The notes under the pieces were generated by a model, which had not been told where the DNA came from, did no database searches, and saw only the letters and a program-made list of their open reading frames with translations. 64,000 bases of DNA, from the NCBI RefSeq assembly GCF_026410385.1, contig NZ_JAPMLT010000012.1, forward strand, positions 62,001-126,000. Direction: 5' to 3'. This document shows positions 1 through 7,781 of this stretch, piece by piece. This DNA comes from Tumebacillus lacus. GTDB taxonomy: Bacteria > Bacillota > Bacilli > Tumebacillales > Tumebacillaceae. Position 1 is the stretch's first letter, and the number at the start of each line of letters is the position of its first letter. The position numbers were made by a program, and so were the translations under genes.

Positions 1-597
1 CAACACGTTGGCCATCTCCATCGCCGCGTTCATCACCTGATCGTCCGGGACGACCTTGTTGACCAGCCCGATGCGGTGCGCTTCCTGCGCGTCGATCGGA
101 TCGCCCATGAACATCAGCTCTTTGGCGCGTCCTTCGCCGATCAGACGGGGCAGACGCTGCGTGCCGCCCGCACCCGGGAACAGTCCGAGCTTGATTTCCG
201 GCAGGCCCAGTTTGACGCTCTCCCCGGCGATGCGGATGTCACAGGTCATCGCCAGCTCAAGTCCTCCACCGAGCGTGATGCCGTTCAATGCGGCAATCGT
301 CGGCTTCGGCAGATAGTCGAGTTTGTTGTAGGTGTGGAAATGCTCCAGCGCCATCTTTTTCGCTTCGCCGGGTGCCATCTTCGACGGGAACTCCTTGATG
401 TCCGCGCCCGCCATAAACGCGCGTCCTGCGCCGGTGAGGATCAGCACGACCACTTCTTCGTCATACTCGATCTCATGCACGCATTCACGGATCTCCAAGC
501 CCACTGCTTCGCTCAGCACGTTGACCGGCGGATTGTCGATCGTCACCACGGCAATGCCGTTTTCTTTTGTCCAGTTCACATATTTGCGAGCGCTCAT
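1..597 (-). CDS. Enoyl-CoA hydratase/isomerase, C-terminus beyond left edge
   Basis: This is a crotonase-family protein that hydrates 2-enoyl-CoA in beta-oxidation or butanoate metabolism. The visible 199 residues carry the oxyanion-hole segment AGRAFMAGADIKEF, the block GGGLELAMTCDIRIAG and PEIKLGLFPGAGGTQRLPRLIG-type sequence. The two glutamates (in GGGLEL and PEIKLG) match the catalytic pair of hydratases, so hydratase activity is more likely than isomerase activity. The start is ATG at 597, preceded by GGAGG eight bases upstream. The reading frame runs off the left edge, so the end is unknown. Exact chain-length preference cannot be told from sequence alone. Confidence 0.9.
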   Translation of the reverse strand, partial: MSARKYVNWTKENGIAVVTIDNPPVNVLSEAVGLEIRECVHEIEYDEEVVVLILTGAGRAFMAGADIKEFPSKMAPGEAKKMALEHFHTYNKLDYLPKPTIAALNGITLGGGLELAMTCDIRIAGESVKLGLPEIKLGLFPGAGGTQRLPRLIGEGRAKELMFMGDPIDAQEAHRIGLVNKVVPDDQVMNAAMEMANVL

Positions 598-690
598 CGC
601 ATACGCCTCCTGATACCGTCACATACGGTCAATCTATTTCTTCTACATGTAGACAGGAGTTCCTGCCTGTTCTTGCACTGACTGGTCAAA

Positions 691-882
691 TTATCGAAAA
701 TTTCGTCTCCAACGACCAATAAACAAAATCAAAAACCAGATCCCGGCGAGCGCTGTCACCCCGAGCGCCACCTTGGTCGCCACCCCAAAACCAAACCGCG
801 TGTTCAACCAATAAGAAAGTTCTCCTAGACCGACTAAGATCGCGACCATCAACCAATTCGGGAAATTTTTCTCATTCCACAT
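691..882 (-). CDS. Small two-helix membrane protein, unknown function
   Basis: A 63-residue protein begins MWNEKNFPNWLMVAILVGLG. It has two hydrophobic segments (about residues 10-27 and 38-57) separated by a short polar turn, and a basic C-terminus (RWRRNFR). This predicts a small integral membrane protein with its tail in the cytoplasm. An AGGAAG ribosome site lies just before the ATG. It sits alone between the enoyl-CoA hydratase and the divergent nitrite/sulfite reductase. No family was recognised. The frame is short, but composition and ribosome site favour a real gene. Confidence 0.6.
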   Translation of the reverse strand: MWNEKNFPNWLMVAILVGLGELSYWLNTRFGFGVATKVALGVTALAGIWFLILFIGRWRRNFR

Positions 883-1001
883 ACGGCTTCCTGCCCCTGC
901 CCTTTCTGCAACCGCATAATTATAGATCTACTCTTTATTTTCCGGCAAATCGACCAAGAACACAAGACTTGTCATGCTGTCTTTAGAAGATTGATTTCCA
1001 T

Positions 1002-1030
1002 TTGCACAATACTCCGATTACCCTTATAAT
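1002..1030 (+). promoter_or_regulatory. Sigma-A type promoter of the nitrite/sulfite reductase gene
   Basis: TTGCAC at 1002-1007 and a perfect TATAAT at 1025-1030 are separated by exactly 17 bases. They lie about 40 bases upstream of the TTG start at 1071. No operator or riboswitch was recognised around it. Confidence 0.75.
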
Positions 1031-1070
1031 CCATATATGGTTACTTGGAATTGAGGGGAGCTGAGCCCAT

Positions 1071-2642
1071 TTGGCTACGTTGAGCAAAGAAGAACTGCTG
1101 AAAATCGAAAAAGACGGACTGGACGTCCTCGCAGATATTCACCGCTATGCAAAAGAAGGATTCGACGCGATCGATCCCGGTGACTTTGTACGTTTTAAAT
1201 GGTACGGCATCTACCAGCAAAAGCCGAAGACCGACCCGTATTTCATGATGCGCGTGAAGATTCCGGGCGGCATGCTCACCTATGAGCAAGCGGTCGTCGT
1301 CGCCGAACTGGCAAACCGATTTGGCCGCGGCCTCGCGGACGTCACCACCCGTCAGGCGATCCAGTATCACTGGCTCAAGATCGAAGACATGCCGGAGATC
1401 TTCGACCGCCTCGCAGCGGTCGGCATGTCGCCGATCCAAGCGTGCGGCGACGTCGTGCGCAACGTGATCTCGTCGCCGGTCGCCGGTCTCGACGCGAAAG
1501 AGCTGTTTGACGTGCGCGATCTCGTGTGGGAAGTGGAGAAAAAGTTCCTGTCGAACAAAACCTACTCCAACCTGCCGCGCAAATTCAAGATCTCCATCGC
1601 AGCCGACCCCCGCGACCTCGGTCACCCGGAGATCAACGACCTCGCGCTCGTCCCGGCCAAACTCGGCGAGGAAGTCGGCTATCACATCCTCGTCGGCGGC
1701 GGTCTCTCCGCCAAGCCGCACCTCGCGCAAAACCTCGGCATCTTCGTCCGCCAAGAAGAAGCGCTGGAAGTGATCGAAGGCGTCGTCGCCGTCTACCGCG
1801 ACCACGGCTACCGGGAAAAGCGCAACCATGCCCGCGTCAAGTTCCTCGTCGCCGACTGGGGCGCTGAGAAATTCCTCGACGTGCTGGAAGCGCACATCGG
1901 CCGCACCTACACCCGTGGCGGCGAACGCCAGTTTGAACCGTGGAACGGCGCCTACCTCTACGGCGTGCACAAGCAAAAGCAAGCGGGCCTGAACTTCGTC
2001 GGCCTCTCGTTGCCGGTCGGCCGCATCTCCGGCGACATCCTGCTGGAGTTCGCCCGCATCGCCAAAAAATACGGCAACGGCGACCTGCGCACCACCAACA
2101 CCCAAAACATCATCATCCCGAACGTGCCGGACACAAACGTCGACGCGCTGCTGGCCGAGCCTCTGCTCCTGCAGTTCCCGCCGCAGCCGACCGCCTTTGT
2201 CGGCCACGCCGTCTCCTGCACGGGCAACGAGTTCTGCAACCTGGCGCTGGTCGAGACCAAGGAACGCATGAAAGAGATCGCGTACCACCTCGACGAGACG
2301 TTCCCCGGCTTTGACAACCCGGTCCGCCTGCACGTCAACGGCTGCCCCAACCAGTGCGGCCAACAGGCGATCGCCGACATCGGCCTCGCAGGCGCGCTGG
2401 TCCGCATCGAAGGCAAAATGCAGGATGCGTTCGACATCTCCATCGGCGGCGGGCTCGGTGAACACGCCCAGTTCAACCGCAAAGTGGTCCTGAAAGTGGC
2501 AGGCGACAAAGTCAAGTACGCGATTGAAGCCATCGTACGCCACTACCTCGCCCACCGCACGGAAGGCGAATCGTTCCGCTCCTTCGCCGCTCGCGTCTCA
2601 GACGACGAGATCAAAGCGCAAGTGGCCGCCCTCACGATCTAA
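1071..2642 (+). CDS. Siroheme nitrite/sulfite reductase
   Basis: This 523-residue cytoplasmic enzyme belongs to the ferredoxin-type nitrite/sulfite reductase family, which carries out six-electron reduction of nitrite or sulfite. The four cysteines that hold the [4Fe-4S] cluster coupled to siroheme are visible as C383-x5-C389 (CTGNEFC) and C425-x3-C429 (GCPNQCG). The DVTTRQAIQYHW segment matches the first substrate/siroheme half-domain. The start is TTG at 1071, with a GGGGAG ribosome site ten bases upstream. The gene stands alone, with its own promoter and a terminator after it. Sequence alone does not separate nitrite from sulfite as substrate. No nitrate reductase or ATP sulfurylase genes are nearby, so either is possible. 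Confidence 0.88.
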   Translation: MATLSKEELLKIEKDGLDVLADIHRYAKEGFDAIDPGDFVRFKWYGIYQQKPKTDPYFMMRVKIPGGMLTYEQAVVVAELANRFGRGLADVTTRQAIQYHWLKIEDMPEIFDRLAAVGMSPIQACGDVVRNVISSPVAGLDAKELFDVRDLVWEVEKKFLSNKTYSNLPRKFKISIAADPRDLGHPEINDLALVPAKLGEEVGYHILVGGGLSAKPHLAQNLGIFVRQEEALEVIEGVVAVYRDHGYREKRNHARVKFLVADWGAEKFLDVLEAHIGRTYTRGGERQFEPWNGAYLYGVHKQKQAGLNFVGLSLPVGRISGDILLEFARIAKKYGNGDLRTTNTQNIIIPNVPDTNVDALLAEPLLLQFPPQPTAFVGHAVSCTGNEFCNLALVETKERMKEIAYHLDETFPGFDNPVRLHVNGCPNQCGQQAIADIGLAGALVRIEGKMQDAFDISIGGGLGEHAQFNRKVVLKVAGDKVKYAIEAIVRHYLAHRTEGESFRSFAARVSDDEIKAQVAALTI

Positions 2643-2661
2643 CGCATGGCAGGCAGCAACG

Positions 2662-2694
2662 AGACGGTGTCTTTTTCCAAGACACCGTCTTTTT
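2662..2694 (+). terminator. Rho-independent terminator after nitrite/sulfite reductase
   Basis: A ten-base stem (AGACGGTGTC at 2662-2671 with GACACCGTCT at 2681-2690) is followed by a T run, twenty bases after the stop codon. Confidence 0.85.
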
Positions 2695-2723
2695 GTTACA
2701 ATAAAAGCTGGAGGTGATCGACG

Positions 2724-3686
2724 ATGATCCGAACACTCGCCTTGATCAAAGCGAAAGGCTTTGTCAAAGACCTGCCGCTCTCGAGCCTCTCCGGCCCGGA
2801 CGTGCTCTGGTACTGGGTCGATTTCAACCAACCGGACGAAAACGAGGCGCGTCTGCTCGCCGACCCTTTTCATTTCCATCCGCTGGCCATCGAGGACTGC
2901 TATCATTTTCTGCAGCGACCGAAGATGGACTACTACGACGGCTACCAGTTCTTTGTGCTGCACGCGCTCAATCCGCTGACCTTGCACGCCGAAGAGATCG
3001 ATCTGTTTCTCGGCCCGAACTATGTCGTCTCCTTCCATCTGATGCCATTGCGCGAAGTCGAGGAAGTCTGGAGCCGGATCATGCAGGACAAAAAGGCCAA
3101 AGAGCGCGGCCCGCTGTTTGTCGTCTACCAGATCATGGACAAGCTGGTCGACAACTATTTCCCGATGATCTACCAGATCGAAGACCATCTCGACGCCATC
3201 GAGGACAACACCAATCGCCAGTCGGTGTCGGCGCTGATGGATCAGGTGTTTGACATCCGCTCCGACCTGCTGAAGATCCGCCGCACCGTCGTGCCGATGC
3301 GCGACCTGCTCTACCGGATCTTAAATTCGTCGCATATCCAAGATCACAAGCTGCACCACGCCTATTTCACCGACATCCACGACCATCTGCTCAAGCTGAC
3401 CGAGATGATCGAGTCCAACCGCGAGATGACAGCCGACCTGCGGGACTCCTACCTGTCGATCAACTCGAACCGGATGAATCAGGTGATGATGACATTGACG
3501 ATGATCACGACGATCTTCATGCCGCTGACGTTGATCGCCGGGATCTACGGCATGAACTTTGAGAATATGCCCGAGCTGACGACGCGCTACGGCTACTACG
3601 TCGTGCTCGGCGTGATGCTGACAGCCGGGAGCCTGATGTACCTGTGGTTTCGCCGCAAAGGATGGTTTGACGAACCCCGCAAATGA
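2724..3686 (+). CDS. corA: CorA-family magnesium/divalent-cation transporter
   Basis: This 320-residue protein is a CorA-type pentameric Mg2+/Co2+ channel of the cytoplasmic membrane. A long acidic and helical cytoplasmic domain fills residues 1-255. Two C-terminal membrane helices (about 257-275 and 290-310) flank the selectivity loop, which holds the canonical YGMN motif at 275-278. The C-terminus is basic, as usual. The ATG at 2724 follows GGAGGTGATC. The gene ends seven bases from a convergent second CorA gene, with one hairpin spanning both 3' ends. Confidence 0.93.
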   Translation: MIRTLALIKAKGFVKDLPLSSLSGPDVLWYWVDFNQPDENEARLLADPFHFHPLAIEDCYHFLQRPKMDYYDGYQFFVLHALNPLTLHAEEIDLFLGPNYVVSFHLMPLREVEEVWSRIMQDKKAKERGPLFVVYQIMDKLVDNYFPMIYQIEDHLDAIEDNTNRQSVSALMDQVFDIRSDLLKIRRTVVPMRDLLYRILNSSHIQDHKLHHAYFTDIHDHLLKLTEMIESNREMTADLRDSYLSINSNRMNQVMMTLTMITTIFMPLTLIAGIYGMNFENMPELTTRYGYYVVLGVMLTAGSLMYLWFRRKGWFDEPRK

Positions 3687-3710
3687 GCGGGCGTCAAAAC
3701 CATCTTTTCT
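3661..3710. terminator. Hairpin spanning the 3' ends of the two convergent CorA genes
   Basis: The segment 3661-3672 (GATGGTTTGACG) pairs with 3692-3704, giving a long stem that contains the last codons of the upstream gene and reaches the convergent stop. T-rich sequence follows on the plus strand. It probably ends transcription from both sides. Confidence 0.6.
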
Positions 3711-4647
3711 TTTTGAAATAGGTAAACAAGGACAGAGCGACGGTCACCATCACGCCCCACATCACAAAATAACTGTACTTCCATTTGAGTTCCGGCACAT
3801 ACTCAAAGTTGGTCCCGTAGACGCCGGAGAGGAATGTCAACGGCAGGAAGAGGGCGGAAAACAAAGTCAGCGTCTTCATGATCTTGTTCATGTGATCCGA
3901 CTTGAGCGACATCTGCAGGTCGAAAATCGCCGCCATCCCCTCCCGCAACGAGTCATATCCGCCGACCGCACGGCCGAAAGACTGATCGAGATCTTTCAGA
4001 TAAAAAGACGTCTCTTCATCGGCGATCCAGTGCAGATCGGGAGCGGCGAGCAGTTGCACGATGTTTTGCTCCTCTTCGGCCACCCGCCGCCAGCGGTGCA
4101 GGTGCCGTTTCCAGCGAAACAGGTCTTTGGAGATCTCATTTTCAAACGGGTGCAAAAAGACGCGCTGCTCCAGGTCTTGCACTTCCAGCACGACCCGGTC
4201 GACCAGCGACAGATAGGACTCGACCAACGTGTCGAGCAAAAGATAGAGCAGATGACCCGACCCTAGCAAGCGAGGCGACGCATCCTGCAACCGCTGACGA
4301 AACGCGGCAAACACCGGCTCATCCGTCTGCTCGGTCAGCGTGACCAGATAGCCCTCGCCGATCAGCACCCCGACCTCCCGCTCCTCCGGGTGGTGCGATT
4401 CGTCGAGCACAAAAAAGGTCAGATACACATGATCGCGAAATCTCATATACCTTGGCCGGTCCCCGCCGCCGTCTCCGGCTATCTTGACGGCCAGATCATG
4501 GGCTCCGTACACATCTCCCAACACCTGCTGAATCTCCGATTTGGACGGAGCCATCAGATGCACCCACACCATCTCGCCGTCCTGCGGGCGTCTCACCGCC
4601 TGCTCCCTCGAGGCCTGGTGATCTTTCTGATCCGACCAGACCCACAA
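3694..4647 (-). CDS. CorA-like cation transporter with GTN in place of GMN
   Basis: This 317-residue CorA-superfamily membrane protein has a cytoplasmic N-terminal domain and two C-terminal helices. The pore motif reads YGTN at residues 277-280 (codon ACC for Thr) where CorA has YGMN. The rest of the loop (FEYVPELKWKYSYF) is CorA-like. Mg2+, Co2+ or Zn2+ transport is possible, and the substitution in the selectivity ring makes the ion uncertain. The start is inferred as TTG at 4647, after GGGAG with five-base spacing. An ATG at 4572 is the alternative. The open frame continues upstream, but across the previous gene's terminator, so that extension is rejected. Confidence 0.8.
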   Translation of the reverse strand: MWVWSDQKDHQASREQAVRRPQDGEMVWVHLMAPSKSEIQQVLGDVYGAHDLAVKIAGDGGGDRPRYMRFRDHVYLTFFVLDESHHPEEREVGVLIGEGYLVTLTEQTDEPVFAAFRQRLQDASPRLLGSGHLLYLLLDTLVESYLSLVDRVVLEVQDLEQRVFLHPFENEISKDLFRWKRHLHRWRRVAEEEQNIVQLLAAPDLHWIADEETSFYLKDLDQSFGRAVGGYDSLREGMAAIFDLQMSLKSDHMNKIMKTLTLFSALFLPLTFLSGVYGTNFEYVPELKWKYSYFVMWGVMVTVALSLFTYFKKKRWF

Positions 4648-4678
4648 TCGTTCTCCCTGCTGCTCGTTCCCACGCAAA

Positions 4679-4735
4679 AAAATCCCCTCCGTCCGTCGGT
4701 GTCTTTGGACACTAGCGTTCGCGAGGGGATCTTTT
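4679..4735 (-). terminator. Terminator after the Fe-S assembly operon
   Basis: On the minus strand, GATCCCCTC pairs with GAGGGGAT across an interrupted stem and is followed by a run of T. It lies just past the stop codon at 4755 of the last gene of the nifS operon. Confidence 0.7.
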
Positions 4736-4754
4736 GCTATGCGTATGACGTGAA

Positions 4755-5135
4755 CTACATCAGGCGCTTTTGGGTAAACAGGAAGTCGGTCAGCGCGTTT
4801 TTCAGCTGCTCCAGCTTCTCGTTTTCCTTTTTCAGCCCTTTGTAGAGATGCTTGTTTTTGCCGACGCCGAGCTTTTCCAGTTCGGTGCCTTCTTCCGCCC
4901 AACGCTGCGCCTGTCGCTTGAGCTTCGACATCTCGCGTTGGTTTTCGATCACCGAATGCTGCAAAGCGGTATGGATCTGCTGGATCTGGTCGACCGTCAG
5001 CTTCACCGTGTACCAGTCGTTGTCGGTCAAATGCTCCTGCTTCGTCAGTTGCAGGTCGACGACGTACGGTTTTTTACCGTCGGGAATCAGCGGGTTGACC
5101 CACGCCTCATCCTTCTTGTTTTGATCGTCCGACAT
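4755..5135 (-). CDS. Coiled-coil protein of unknown function in Fe-S operon
   Basis: This 126-residue hydrophilic protein starts MSDDQNKKDEAWVNPLIPDG. Its first half is mixed. Residues 60-115 are rich in charged heptad-like sequence (ENQREMSKLKRQAQRWAEEG, then LKKENEKLEQLKNAL) and predict a coiled coil. The ATG at 5135 lies one base after the nifU stop codon, so translation is probably coupled. It is the third gene of the nifS-nifU transcript and a terminator follows it. No cysteines or known domain were seen. A role linked to Fe-S assembly is inferred only from position. Confidence 0.7.
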   Translation of the reverse strand: MSDDQNKKDEAWVNPLIPDGKKPYVVDLQLTKQEHLTDNDWYTVKLTVDQIQQIHTALQHSVIENQREMSKLKRQAQRWAEEGTELEKLGVGKNKHLYKGLKKENEKLEQLKNALTDFLFTQKRLM

Positions 5136-5136
5136 C

Positions 5137-5559
5137 TTACTCTTCGTCCCAGTCCTCGAAGTCATCTTCGTTCAGGCCGAGGTTTTTGCCGGATTTCTTT
5201 TGGTAGTCGAGCAGAGCCGCTTTGAGAGCTTCCTCTGCCAGAACGGAGCAGTGCATCTTCACCGGCGGCAGGCCGTCCAGCGCGTCTGCGATAGCACGGT
5301 TGGTCAGGTTGAGCGCTTCGTCGATCGACTTGCCCTTGATCATCTCGGTGGACATCGAGGAGGTCGCGATCGCAGCGCCGCAGCCGAAGGTCTTGAAGGT
5401 GACGTCTTCGATCACGTTGGTTTCATCGTTGATCTTCAGGTACATCTTCATGATGTCGCCGCATTTCATGTTGCCGACTTCGCCGACGCCGGAAGCGTCT
5501 TCGATTTCGCCTACGTTGCGCGGGTTGGTGAAGTGGTCGAGAACTTTATCAGTATACAT
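5137..5559 (-). CDS. nifU: IscU/NifU-type Fe-S cluster scaffold protein
   Basis: This 140-residue scaffold assembles Fe-S clusters from sulfur delivered by the cysteine desulfurase. All three cluster-ligand cysteines are present, in GNMKCGD, FGCGAAIA and MHCSVLAEEAL, along with the aspartate after the first one. The length fits the single-domain IscU type and excludes full NifU. The C-terminal tail is very acidic (DDFEDWDEE). The start at 5559 follows GGGGGATA. It sits 59 bases after nifS in the same operon and overlaps nothing upstream. The in-frame extension to 5655 has no ribosome site and is discarded. Confidence 0.93.
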   Translation of the reverse strand: MYTDKVLDHFTNPRNVGEIEDASGVGEVGNMKCGDIMKMYLKINDETNVIEDVTFKTFGCGAAIATSSMSTEMIKGKSIDEALNLTNRAIADALDGLPPVKMHCSVLAEEALKAALLDYQKKSGKNLGLNEDDFEDWDEE

Positions 5560-5618
5560 GGAAGGTATCCCCCTTGTTGTTTGTAAAAATAGGATATGAA
5601 ACTGTGAAACGGACGGTC

Positions 5619-6803
5619 TTAGTGGATCGGCAGACCTTTTTGGAAACGTTCCCACACCGGCGACATCGCGCGCAGTTTGTCAACGATCGGCTTCAGCTCG
5701 GTGATGACATAGTCGACGTCTTCGTCGGTGGTGGAGTGGCCCAGCGTCATGCGCAGGGAGCCGTGTGCGGTGGTGTGGGTCAGGCCCATCGCCATCAGCA
5801 CGTGAGACGGATCGAGCGAGCCCGAGGTGCACGCGGAGCCGGAAGAGACCGCCATGCCCTTCATGTCCATCGACAGGATCAGCGCTTCGCCTTCGATGTA
5901 CTCGATGGAGATGTTCGCGTTGTGCGGCAGACGCTTGGTGCGCGGGCCGTTCAGACGGGTCTCTTCGATGGAGCCGAGCACGCCTTCGATCAGGCGGTCG
6001 CGAAGCTTTTCGAGGCGAGCCGACTCAGCCGGCATCTCAGCCACTGCGTGCTCGATCGCCACGCCAAGGCCGACGATGTTTGCCACGTTTTCGGTGCCCG
6101 GGCGCAGTTTGCGCTCTTGGCCGCCGCCGTGATACAGCGGCTGGACGCGGACGCCGCGACGCATGTACAGCGCGCCGATGCCCTTCGGACCGTAGATCTT
6201 GTGACCGGACAGCGCGAGGAAGTCGCAGTTGATCTCCTTGACGTTGACCGGCACTTTACCGACCGTTTGCACCGCGTCGGTATGGAACAGGATCTTGCGC
6301 TCGCGGCAGATCTTGCCGATCTCTTCGACCGGTTGGATCGTGCCGACTTCGTTGTTTGCGTGCATGACCGAGACGAGGATCGTGTCGTCGCGCAGGGCGT
6401 TTTGGAACTCTTCGACCGAGACCGCGCCTTCGCCGTCAACCGACAGATAGGTGACTTCAAAGCCCTCTTTCTCCAGCGACTTGAAGGCGTCCAGCACCGC
6501 GTGATGCTCGACCACGGTGGTGATCAGGTGCTTACCTTTTTTCTGGTTGGCGCGTGCGCCGCCGATGATCGCGATGTTGTCCGCTTCGGTGCCGGAGCCG
6601 GTGAAGATGATCTCTTTGGGATCAGCGCCGATCGCTTGAGCGACCTTTTCGCGAGCTTCTTCGATCAACTTGCGAGCCGGGCGGCCGAACGAGTGGATCG
6701 AGGACGGGTTGCCAAACACTTCGGAATGGACTTGCATCATCGCTTCAATAACTTCTTTACGAACCGGCGTGGTCGCGCCGTGATCGAGGTATACTCTACG
6801 CAT
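5619..6803 (-). CDS. nifS: Cysteine desulfurase
   Basis: This 394-residue PLP enzyme takes sulfur from L-cysteine as a persulfide and passes it to the NifU scaffold. The PLP lysine lies in LSGHKIYGPKGIGALY and the persulfide cysteine in SSGSACTSGSLDPSH, typical of the NifS/IscS group I loop. The N-terminus reads MRRVYLDHGATTP, as in the family. The chosen ATG at 6803 lies twelve bases after AAGGAG. The upstream in-frame ATG at 6815 abuts that site. The gene follows the Rrf2/IscR-like regulator, which suggests that regulator, nifS and nifU form one feedback-controlled operon. Confidence 0.95.
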   Translation of the reverse strand: MRRVYLDHGATTPVRKEVIEAMMQVHSEVFGNPSSIHSFGRPARKLIEEAREKVAQAIGADPKEIIFTGSGTEADNIAIIGGARANQKKGKHLITTVVEHHAVLDAFKSLEKEGFEVTYLSVDGEGAVSVEEFQNALRDDTILVSVMHANNEVGTIQPVEEIGKICRERKILFHTDAVQTVGKVPVNVKEINCDFLALSGHKIYGPKGIGALYMRRGVRVQPLYHGGGQERKLRPGTENVANIVGLGVAIEHAVAEMPAESARLEKLRDRLIEGVLGSIEETRLNGPRTKRLPHNANISIEYIEGEALILSMDMKGMAVSSGSACTSGSLDPSHVLMAMGLTHTTAHGSLRMTLGHSTTDEDVDYVITELKPIVDKLRAMSPVWERFQKGLPIH

Positions 6804-6828
6804 GTAGGGGGTCATCTCCTTCAACAGT

Positions 6829-7275
6829 TCAACTTTCTGCATGTAAGGTTAATTTGCTGCTGCCCGTGATAATATCGTGCAACGTGATGTCGTCGAGCAC
6901 GGCAACCATCGTATCTCGTAGTTTCTCCCAGACAACTTTCGTCTTGCAGTTGTCTGTCTTTGAACAGCAAGCCTCCGGGGTATCCTCCTGCGAATGCAGG
7001 CATTCGACCGGAGCGATCTCGCCTTCCAAGGCTTTGACCACCTGGCCGACGTTGATCTGTTCGGGCGGATGTCCGAGCTTATAGCCTCCGCGGGCGCCGC
7101 GTACACTGGTCACCAGTCCGGCCCTGCGCAAGTCGACGATGATCTGCTCCAAATATTGTTCCGGGATCTCTTCAGCCGCTGCGATTACCTTGATCGGGAT
7201 CGGCCCATCGGACGCCTTTTGAGCGAGATAGGTGATCGCCATCAACCCGTAATGACCGCGTGAAGACAGTTTCAT
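6829..7275 (-). CDS. Rrf2-family regulator, IscR-like
   Basis: This 148-residue winged-helix repressor has the Rrf2 N-terminus MKLSSRGHYGLMAITYLA and the recognition segment VRGARGGYKLG. A cysteine-rich stretch at about residues 92-110 (ECLHSQEDTPEACCSKTDNC) holds four cysteines in the place where IscR binds a [2Fe-2S] cluster. B. subtilis CymR is the alternative family member. It heads the nifS-nifU operon and lies downstream of tandem palindromes, so autoregulation according to Fe-S status is a strong inference. The ribosome site AAGGAGGTG precedes ATG 7275. Confidence 0.88.
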   Translation of the reverse strand: MKLSSRGHYGLMAITYLAQKASDGPIPIKVIAAAEEIPEQYLEQIIVDLRRAGLVTSVRGARGGYKLGHPPEQINVGQVVKALEGEIAPVECLHSQEDTPEACCSKTDNCKTKVVWEKLRDTMVAVLDDITLHDIITGSSKLTLHAES

Positions 7276-7325
7276 GTGTACGCACCTCCTTCCGGGACAG
7301 ATCTCCGATTGAAATTGGCATTTCT

Positions 7326-7393
7326 AATCTTGACTGTGTGAGTCAGGATTATGTGCCGAAAAAGGATCAGGATCGTTTTTTCTAATCCTGATC
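7326..7393 (-). promoter_or_regulatory. Two tandem palindromes, likely Rrf2/IscR-type operators
   Basis: Palindrome A pairs AATCTTGACT (7326-7335) with AGTCAGGATT (7341-7350) around a five-base spacer. Palindrome B pairs GATCAGGAT (7365-7373) with ATCCTGATC (7385-7393). Both are built from the half-site ATCCTGA or a close variant. They lie between the promoter at 7409-7438 and the start of the regulator gene, where a bound repressor would block transcription. Confidence 0.65.
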
Positions 7394-7408
7394 TCTTAGG
7401 TCAACTTT

Positions 7409-7438
7409 ATTATAGTCATGACGATTCCCGTCTGTCAA
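7409..7438 (-). promoter_or_regulatory. Sigma-A type promoter of the Fe-S assembly operon
   Basis: On the minus strand, TTGACA (7433-7438) and TATAAT (7409-7414) are both perfect and separated by 18 bases. The start point would lie just upstream of the tandem palindromes. Confidence 0.8.
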
Positions 7439-7512
7439 CCTTAGCCAAACCATTTTTTCCATTTGTCAAGAGTCGTTGAGAAACTTTCTCAATCTTTTCT
7501 CAAGACGGGAGT

Positions 7513-7761
7513 TCAGTCCTTTTTCGGACGGTTGTCGATGATCACCGGCGCGGCCACCGCCGATTGATTGGGGCGGTTTTCGTACTTCATCAGTTTTTCC
7601 ACCGCCGGTGCTGCGACGATCTCGATCTCCTTTTGGATCTTCTGGGCCAGGTCAAAGCGGCCCTGACTTTCGAGATACCTGCCGACCTCCCACAGGTCGT
7701 TGTAGCGCTCCATCTCCTCGCGGGTAAACAGCCCGCGCACCTGCACGCTCATCGGTCTCAT
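7513..7761 (-). CDS. Small hypothetical protein
   Basis: This 82-residue soluble protein begins MRPMSVQVRGLFTREEMERY. A helical, charged middle part (LESQGRFDLAQKIQKEIEIV) suggests a small helical bundle. The tail is low complexity. AGGGAG lies eight bases before ATG 7761. It follows the DUF72 gene by 20 bases in the same direction and is probably co-transcribed with it. No family was recognised. Confidence 0.65.
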   Translation of the reverse strand: MRPMSVQVRGLFTREEMERYNDLWEVGRYLESQGRFDLAQKIQKEIEIVAAPAVEKLMKYENRPNQSAVAAPVIIDNRPKKD

Positions 7762-7781
7762 CTCTGCATCTCCCTTTCTCG

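Noticed and set aside
1041-2555. 504-codon open frame on the minus strand
   Set aside because: Antisense shadow of the nitrite/sulfite reductase gene, which has domain matches, promoter and ribosome site. GC-rich genes here leave long open antisense frames.
4648-4902. N-terminal extension of the second CorA-like protein
   Set aside because: It would run through the preceding gene's terminator and coding end, and its sequence is unlike CorA.
5574-6869. 431-codon plus-strand frame
   Set aside because: Antisense of nifS, repetitive Arg/Asp/Val composition typical of shadows.
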